Made by a program: the position numbers and the translations under genes | NCBI GenBank assembly: GCA_016789405.1 | Contig: JAEUPQ010000039.1 | Location: 1 to 48,151 of the forward strand | Direction: 5' to 3' | From: Lysobacteraceae bacterium | GTDB lineage: Bacteria; Pseudomonadota; Gammaproteobacteria; Xanthomonadales; Xanthomonadaceae | DNA length: 48,151 bases | Notes under the pieces: model-generated | Told to the model about the DNA's origin: nothing | Seen by the model: only the letters and a program-made list of their open reading frames with translations | The model's database searches: none | Shown: piece after piece, positions 44,247 through 48,151 of the stretch | How positions within the stretch are numbered: the stretch's first letter is position 1 | How the letters are laid out: every line of letters begins with the position of its first letter

Positions 44247-46064
44247 ATGCGCCTGACACCCCTTGCCGCTGCACTGCTCACCGTGACCCTCGCCGCCTGC
44301 GGCGGTGACGGTGCGACCACCACGCCCTCGCAACCCGAGAAGTCCGTCGCGGCGCCGAGCGCCGACGCTGCCGTCGAGTCGAAGTTCGCCGAGATCAGCA
44401 AGCGCTGGCTCGATGGCTGGCTCAAGCGCAACCCGGTGACCGCGACCCAGCAGGGCGACCATCGCTTCGATGCCGAACTCGACGATCTCAGCGCGGCATC
44501 GCGCGACGAGTACGTGAAGTTCAGCAAGGGCATCCTGGCCGAGCTCGACGGCATCGACGCGAGCAAGCTCTCGCGCGAGAACCAGATCGATGCCGCGATC
44601 CTGCGCAACCAGTTGCAGGGCGACATCTGGAACATGGAAACGATGCAGAGCTGGGCCTGGGATCCGCAGGTCTACAGCGGCCTGGCCGGTGGCGCGATCT
44701 ACAACCTGATGGCCCGCGACTACGCGCCGATGCCGCAGCGCCTGAATGCCGCCGCCGCGCGCATGGAAAAGATCCCGGCACTGCTGGCGCAGGCTCGCGA
44801 GAACCTCGATCCCGCGCGCGTGCCGAAGACGCACGCCGAGACGGTGGCCAAGCAGAACAAGGGCGTGCTGTCGCTGATCGAGGAATTCATCAAGCCCAAC
44901 GCCGACAAGCTGCAGGGCGAGGAGCGCAAGCGCCTCGATGCGGCGGTCGCGACGCTGGCGAAGGCCGTCGACGAACACCAGGCATGGCTGGACAAGACCC
45001 TGGTGCCGAACGCGAAGGGCGACTTCCGCGTCGGCGCGCAGCGCTACGACGAAAAGCTGAAGTTCGCGCTGATGTCGTCGCTGTCGCGCGCCGAGATCAA
45101 GCAGCGCGCCGAAGCCGAGATCACCAGCGTGCGCGCGACGATGTACAAGATCGCGCAGCAGGTGCTGAAGGACAAGCCGAACGCCCCGGAACTGCCGGAC
45201 GCGCCGAGCGACGAACAGCAGCAGAAGGCGATCGAAGCCGCGCTCGAACTGGCGTATGCCGAGAAGCCGGCGCGTGACAAGGTGGTCGACACCGCCAAGC
45301 AGACGCTGGCGGAGGCCACTGTCTTCACGCGCGAAAAGGATCTGGTGACGGTGCCGGACGACCCGGTGGAAATCATCCTCATGCCCGAATTCCAGCGCGG
45401 CTTCTCGGTCGCGTATTGCGACTCGCCGGGTCCGCTCGACAAGGGCCAGAAGACGTACTACGCGATCTCGCCGATCCCGGACGAATGGGACGCGAAGCAG
45501 ACCGATTCGTTCCTGCGCGAATACAACACGCGGATGATCCACCTGCTGTCGATCCACGAAGCGATGCCGGGTCACTACCTGGAAGGCGCGCATTCGGCGC
45601 GGCATCCGTCGGTGCTGCGCGGCGTCCTGCGTTCGGGCATGTTCGCCGAGGGCTGGGCGGTCTACACCGAGACCGTGATGATGGAGAACGGCTATCTGGA
45701 CAACGATCCGCTGTTCCACCTGATGCGCTACAAGTTCTACCTGCGCGCCGTGGCCAACGCGATCCTCGACCAGGGCGTGCATGTCGACAACTGGACGCGC
45801 GAGCAGGCCATGGACCTGATGACGCGTCGCACGTTCCAGCAGGAACGCGAAGCCGCAGGCAAGTGGATCCGCGCCCAGCTCAGCAGCGCGCAGCTGCCGA
45901 CGTACTTCGTCGGCGTGCAGGAACACTTCGACCTGCGCAAGGCGGTCATCGCCAAGCGCGGCAAGGACTTCCAGCTGAAGGCCTACCACGACCAGGTGCT
46001 GTCGTACGGCGCACCGCCGGTGCGCTTCGTCCGCTCGATGATGCTGGACGAGCCGATCAAGTAA
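44247..46064 (+). CDS. DUF885 lipoprotein, predicted zinc-dependent peptidase-like
   Basis: 605 residues from ATG 44247; the frame is open far upstream but without support. Lipobox LAAC (Cys about 18) makes it a lipoprotein. A Ser/Ala/Pro linker precedes the helical DUF885 domain: RNPVTATQQGDHRFDAELDD, WDPQVYSGLAGGAIYNL. The metal site HEAMPGHYLE (HExxxGH) is intact, followed by MFAEGWAVYTE. This family resembles dipeptidyl carboxypeptidases/gluzincins; activity is inferred. A GC hairpin follows 32 bases after the stop. Confidence 0.9.
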   Translation: MRLTPLAAALLTVTLAACGGDGATTTPSQPEKSVAAPSADAAVESKFAEISKRWLDGWLKRNPVTATQQGDHRFDAELDDLSAASRDEYVKFSKGILAELDGIDASKLSRENQIDAAILRNQLQGDIWNMETMQSWAWDPQVYSGLAGGAIYNLMARDYAPMPQRLNAAAARMEKIPALLAQARENLDPARVPKTHAETVAKQNKGVLSLIEEFIKPNADKLQGEERKRLDAAVATLAKAVDEHQAWLDKTLVPNAKGDFRVGAQRYDEKLKFALMSSLSRAEIKQRAEAEITSVRATMYKIAQQVLKDKPNAPELPDAPSDEQQQKAIEAALELAYAEKPARDKVVDTAKQTLAEATVFTREKDLVTVPDDPVEIILMPEFQRGFSVAYCDSPGPLDKGQKTYYAISPIPDEWDAKQTDSFLREYNTRMIHLLSIHEAMPGHYLEGAHSARHPSVLRGVLRSGMFAEGWAVYTETVMMENGYLDNDPLFHLMRYKFYLRAVANAILDQGVHVDNWTREQAMDLMTRRTFQQEREAAGKWIRAQLSSAQLPTYFVGVQEHFDLRKAVIAKRGKDFQLKAYHDQVLSYGAPPVRFVRSMMLDEPIK

Positions 46065-46096
46065 GCGGACGCGTTCCGCGGCACATGCGTCACGAC

Positions 46097-46124
46097 CGAA
46101 GCCCCGGGCACGCCCGGGGCTTCG
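46097..46124. terminator. Strong GC hairpin after the DUF885 gene
   Basis: CGAAGCCCCGGGC (46097-46109), 2-base loop, then the perfect complement (46112-46124). No T-tract follows, but the 13-bp stem right after the stop suggests transcription ends here. Confidence 0.65.
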
Positions 46125-46264
46125 CGCATCAGGGCGACGCGGGCGCGTTTGCCGGACTTGGCCGTATGCTGGCGGCGCCGCTATCCTTGCCGCCGTCCGC
46201 CCCGGGCCCGGATTGTCGTATCCAGTGGGATCGCATGGCCCGAACGCACAAGGGGTAGTCCAGG

Positions 46265-47050
46265 GTGAGCATCTTCGATTCCATCAAGCGCATGCTGGGC
46301 GGCGACAGCACGCCTGCCAAGCGGACGGCCGCAACACCCGCCCCCTCGCCCACACGTCCCGTCGTACCCTCGCCTGCGCCTGCGCCTGCGCCTGCGCCTG
46401 CACCGGCGCCTGCCCCCGCCCAAGCGCCGCCGCCCTACACGCCCCTGCCTGCCGTCGCAGCGCCCGCGCCTGTCGCCGAGGTGCGCGTCGAGGGCCCACC
46501 GACCGCCACGCCCGTGCTCGCGCCTTCCCCGGACGACGTGACCGACAGCGCCATCGAAGCCGCGGCCGAAGAACACCCGCCGCAGGACGACAGCTACCAG
46601 GGGCCGGAGCGCCGCGAACGCAATCGCGTCAATGCCCGTGCCGGGACGCGCGCGCTGATCGTCGACGATTCCACCGTGGTCGTCGCCGTGCTGCGCAAGA
46701 TGCTGCAGCAGAACGGCTTCCAGACCTACGAGGCCTACACCGCCGAAGAGGCGCTGGAACTGGCCAAGGTGCTGGTGCCGGAAATCATCTTCCTCGACAT
46801 CGTGCTGCCGGGCATGGACGGTTTCGCCGCACTCCGTGCGCTGCGCCGCGACCCGATCACCAAGGACGTGCCGGTCATCATGATCAGCGGCAACATGCTC
46901 GCCACCGAGCAGTTCTACGTGCAGCGCATCGGCGCCGACGACTTCATGAAGAAGCCCTTCTCGCGTCCGGAAGTGTTCACCCGCATCGAACGCCTGCTCG
47001 ACGACGACGGCATTCCGCGTCGACAGGGCATGCCGGTGCAGGCGAGCTGA
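46265..47050 (+). CDS. CheY/PilG-like response regulator with Pro/Ala linker
   Basis: 261 residues from GTG 46265. Residues 1-12 are a small helix (MSIFDSIKRMLGG), then about 100 residues of Pro/Ala-rich disordered linker with an AP repeat, then GPERRERNR and a receiver domain. The receiver has LIVDDS, the phospho-Asp D178 in FLDIVLPGMDG, the Ser of MISGNM and the Lys of MKKPFS. There is no output domain after it, so it works by protein contact, as in type IV pilus or chemotaxis systems. No kinase is adjacent. Confidence 0.88.
   Translation: MSIFDSIKRMLGGDSTPAKRTAATPAPSPTRPVVPSPAPAPAPAPAPAPAPAQAPPPYTPLPAVAAPAPVAEVRVEGPPTATPVLAPSPDDVTDSAIEAAAEEHPPQDDSYQGPERRERNRVNARAGTRALIVDDSTVVVAVLRKMLQQNGFQTYEAYTAEEALELAKVLVPEIIFLDIVLPGMDGFAALRALRRDPITKDVPVIMISGNMLATEQFYVQRIGADDFMKKPFSRPEVFTRIERLLDDDGIPRRQGMPVQAS
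46371..46400 (+). repeat. Hexanucleotide tandem repeat in the response-regulator linker
   Basis: Five perfect CGCCTG units, followed after one variant unit by a sixth. Each unit codes Pro-Ala, so slippage by whole units would change linker length without a frameshift. Confidence 0.8.
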
Positions 47051-47064
47051 TCGCACGCATCCCT

Positions 47065-47129
47065 TGTAGAGCGGAGCTTGCTCCGCTTGGATGATTCCGG
47101 AAAACGAGCGGAGCAAGCTCCGCTCTACA
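47065..47129. repeat. 23-bp inverted repeat, REP-like, between convergent genes
   Basis: The arm at 47065-47087 (starting TGTAGAGCGGAGC) is perfectly inverted at 47107-47129 around 19 bases. Each arm is itself nearly palindromic (AGCGGAGC/GCTCCGCT). It lies 14 bases after the regulator stop and 10 before the EamA stop, so it can end transcription from both sides. Such units occur widely in Lysobacteraceae. Confidence 0.75.
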
Positions 47130-47139
47130 GGTGCATCTC

Positions 47140-47997
47140 TCAGCGCTTCTGGCTCAGCACCACGCCGCCCAGGATCAGCACGCCGGCCAGCGCCATCGTC
47201 CAGGTGAGCGGCTCGCCGAGCAGCCACCAGGCCCACGCGACGCCGAACAGCGGGACCAGATAGGTCGAGGTCGCCGCGCGCGGCGCACCGATGCGCGCGA
47301 TCAACCGGTAATACATGACGAACGCGATGCCCGTGCAGAGCACGCCGAGCGTCGCGGCCGACAGCCACGCGCGCATCGGCACCGGCTCGACCGGCCAGCT
47401 CGCGATCGCGAACGGCGTGGACAGCAGCGCCGCACACAGCAGCGTCGCGCCAGCAACGGCCGTCGCGGGCAAGCCCGCGAGGTGGCGCTTCACCAGGTTC
47501 GCGCCGATGCCGTACAGGAAGGCCGCCACCGTGCCTGCGGCGACCGCCGGACCGACGTCCGCACCCGCCACCTTGCCGCTGGCCAGCACGACCACGCCGG
47601 CGAAGCCCGCGACCAGCGCGATCGCGCGGCGCACGCCGATCTTCTCGCCGTAGAACAGGAAGGCGATCAGCGCGACGAACAGCACGGCCATCGAATTGGT
47701 GATCGCACCGACGCCCGCCGGCGCGCGCTGCGCGGCCCAGGCGAACAGCGTGAACGGGATCGCCGAGTTGATCGCACCGATCAACGCCAGGCGCGGCCAC
47801 AGCGCCGGCGGGAACGCGCGCCGTCCGTGCCACAGCAGCGGCAGCAGCACCAGCGCGCCCAGCCACAGCCGCACCGCGACCAGCGGCGCGGGCCCGAAGT
47901 CCGGCGCGGCCACGCGCATGAACAGGAAGGAGGCGCCCCAGATGGCGCCCAGCGCGGTCAATTCGAGCGGCGTCAGCCAGGCAGGCGTCGTACGCAC
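47140..47997 (-). CDS. EamA/DMT-family transporter
   Basis: 285 residues from GTG 47997, the start that gives the usual length; earlier GTG and TTG codons are open (to 48093) and no ribosome site decides. Ten membrane helices in two EamA repeats: GAIWGASFLFMRVAAPDFGP opens the first, and GTVAAFLYGIGANLVKRHLA the second. The last helix ends ILGGVVLSQKR. Members export metabolites or amino acids; substrate unknown. The 150 bases to the window end hold no complete gene. Confidence 0.85.
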   Translation of the reverse strand: MRTTPAWLTPLELTALGAIWGASFLFMRVAAPDFGPAPLVAVRLWLGALVLLPLLWHGRRAFPPALWPRLALIGAINSAIPFTLFAWAAQRAPAGVGAITNSMAVLFVALIAFLFYGEKIGVRRAIALVAGFAGVVVLASGKVAGADVGPAVAAGTVAAFLYGIGANLVKRHLAGLPATAVAGATLLCAALLSTPFAIASWPVEPVPMRAWLSAATLGVLCTGIAFVMYYRLIARIGAPRAATSTYLVPLFGVAWAWWLLGEPLTWTMALAGVLILGGVVLSQKR

Positions 47998-48151
47998 GTC
48001 CAGGAGCGTGCCATGCACATTTTCATACGTCACGTTGCGCAGCCTGTGTCGCCGAGACAAGGTGCCGTGGCGCAGTCCTTGGCTGGTGGCCAAGGCAAGC
48101 CACGGGCCGCAGGATCGGCGGCACAGGGGCGCAACCCGAAGGGAAGGCCCT

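Noticed and set aside
1..48151. CRISPR arrays, tRNA or rRNA genes
   Set aside because: No regularly spaced direct repeats of 24-37 bases and no cloverleaf or rRNA signatures were noticed. A tRNA scan was not possible here.

Overview
The window is GC-rich bacterial DNA with short intergenic gaps, many 4-base start/stop overlaps and several families of palindromic repeats. The gene content (mutS, a TPR-sulfotransferase/TonB receptor pair, fdhD with a YdeP-type oxidoreductase, a DUF4349 lipoprotein, a DUF885 lipoprotein) and repeat style suggest a gammaproteobacterium of the Lysobacteraceae (Xanthomonadaceae). That placement is inference from general knowledge; no rRNA or tRNA gene was seen.

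Region 1 (1-12,968) is a metal-resistance locus. Nine minus-strand genes lie nose to tail: a CDF transporter, a small His/Cys-rich secreted protein, an EptA/MCR-type lipid A phosphoethanolamine transferase, a second His/Cys-rich secreted protein, czcC, czcB, czcA, another CDF transporter, and a P1B-type ATPase with an SPC motif that runs off the left edge. A divergent MerR-family regulator (CadR/ZntR-like) and a 21-bp operator with 19-bp promoter spacing sit at the head. The block 'His-rich gene, hairpin, first codons of czcC' occurs twice as diverged direct copies, with the phosphoethanolamine transferase between them.

Region 2 (about 12,965-24,188) is a mobile genomic island or the right end of a larger one. 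It has small unknown genes, an ankyrin protein, a protein with three helix-turn-helix units, an ArdC-type antirestriction protein, an SF3 helicase (D5/P4 primase type), a ribbon-helix-helix protein, an AT-rich iteron-like segment, a phage-type DNA adenine methyltransferase, two related DNA-binding-like proteins and a tyrosine integrase next to mutS. No conjugation genes are visible. The metal operon is probably cargo of the same island, but its left end is outside the window.

Region 3 (24,189-31,263) looks chromosomal: mutS, a membrane-anchored two-domain Clp/AAA+ ATPase with a degenerate first Walker B, and two small hypothetical genes.

Region 4 (31,264-33,446) is a lower-GC insertion: a metallophosphoesterase whose stop codon lies in an attC-like recombination site, preceded by an inverted repeat and a cassette-type junction. 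It looks like a lone integron gene cassette without an integrase.

Region 5 (33,447-48,151) is core-like: DUF4349 lipoprotein, a repeat-filled gap, TonB receptor and sulfotransferase, an overlapping YdeP/winged-helix/FdhD operon, DUF2785 and DUF885 proteins, a response regulator with a proline-alanine linker, and an EamA transporter.
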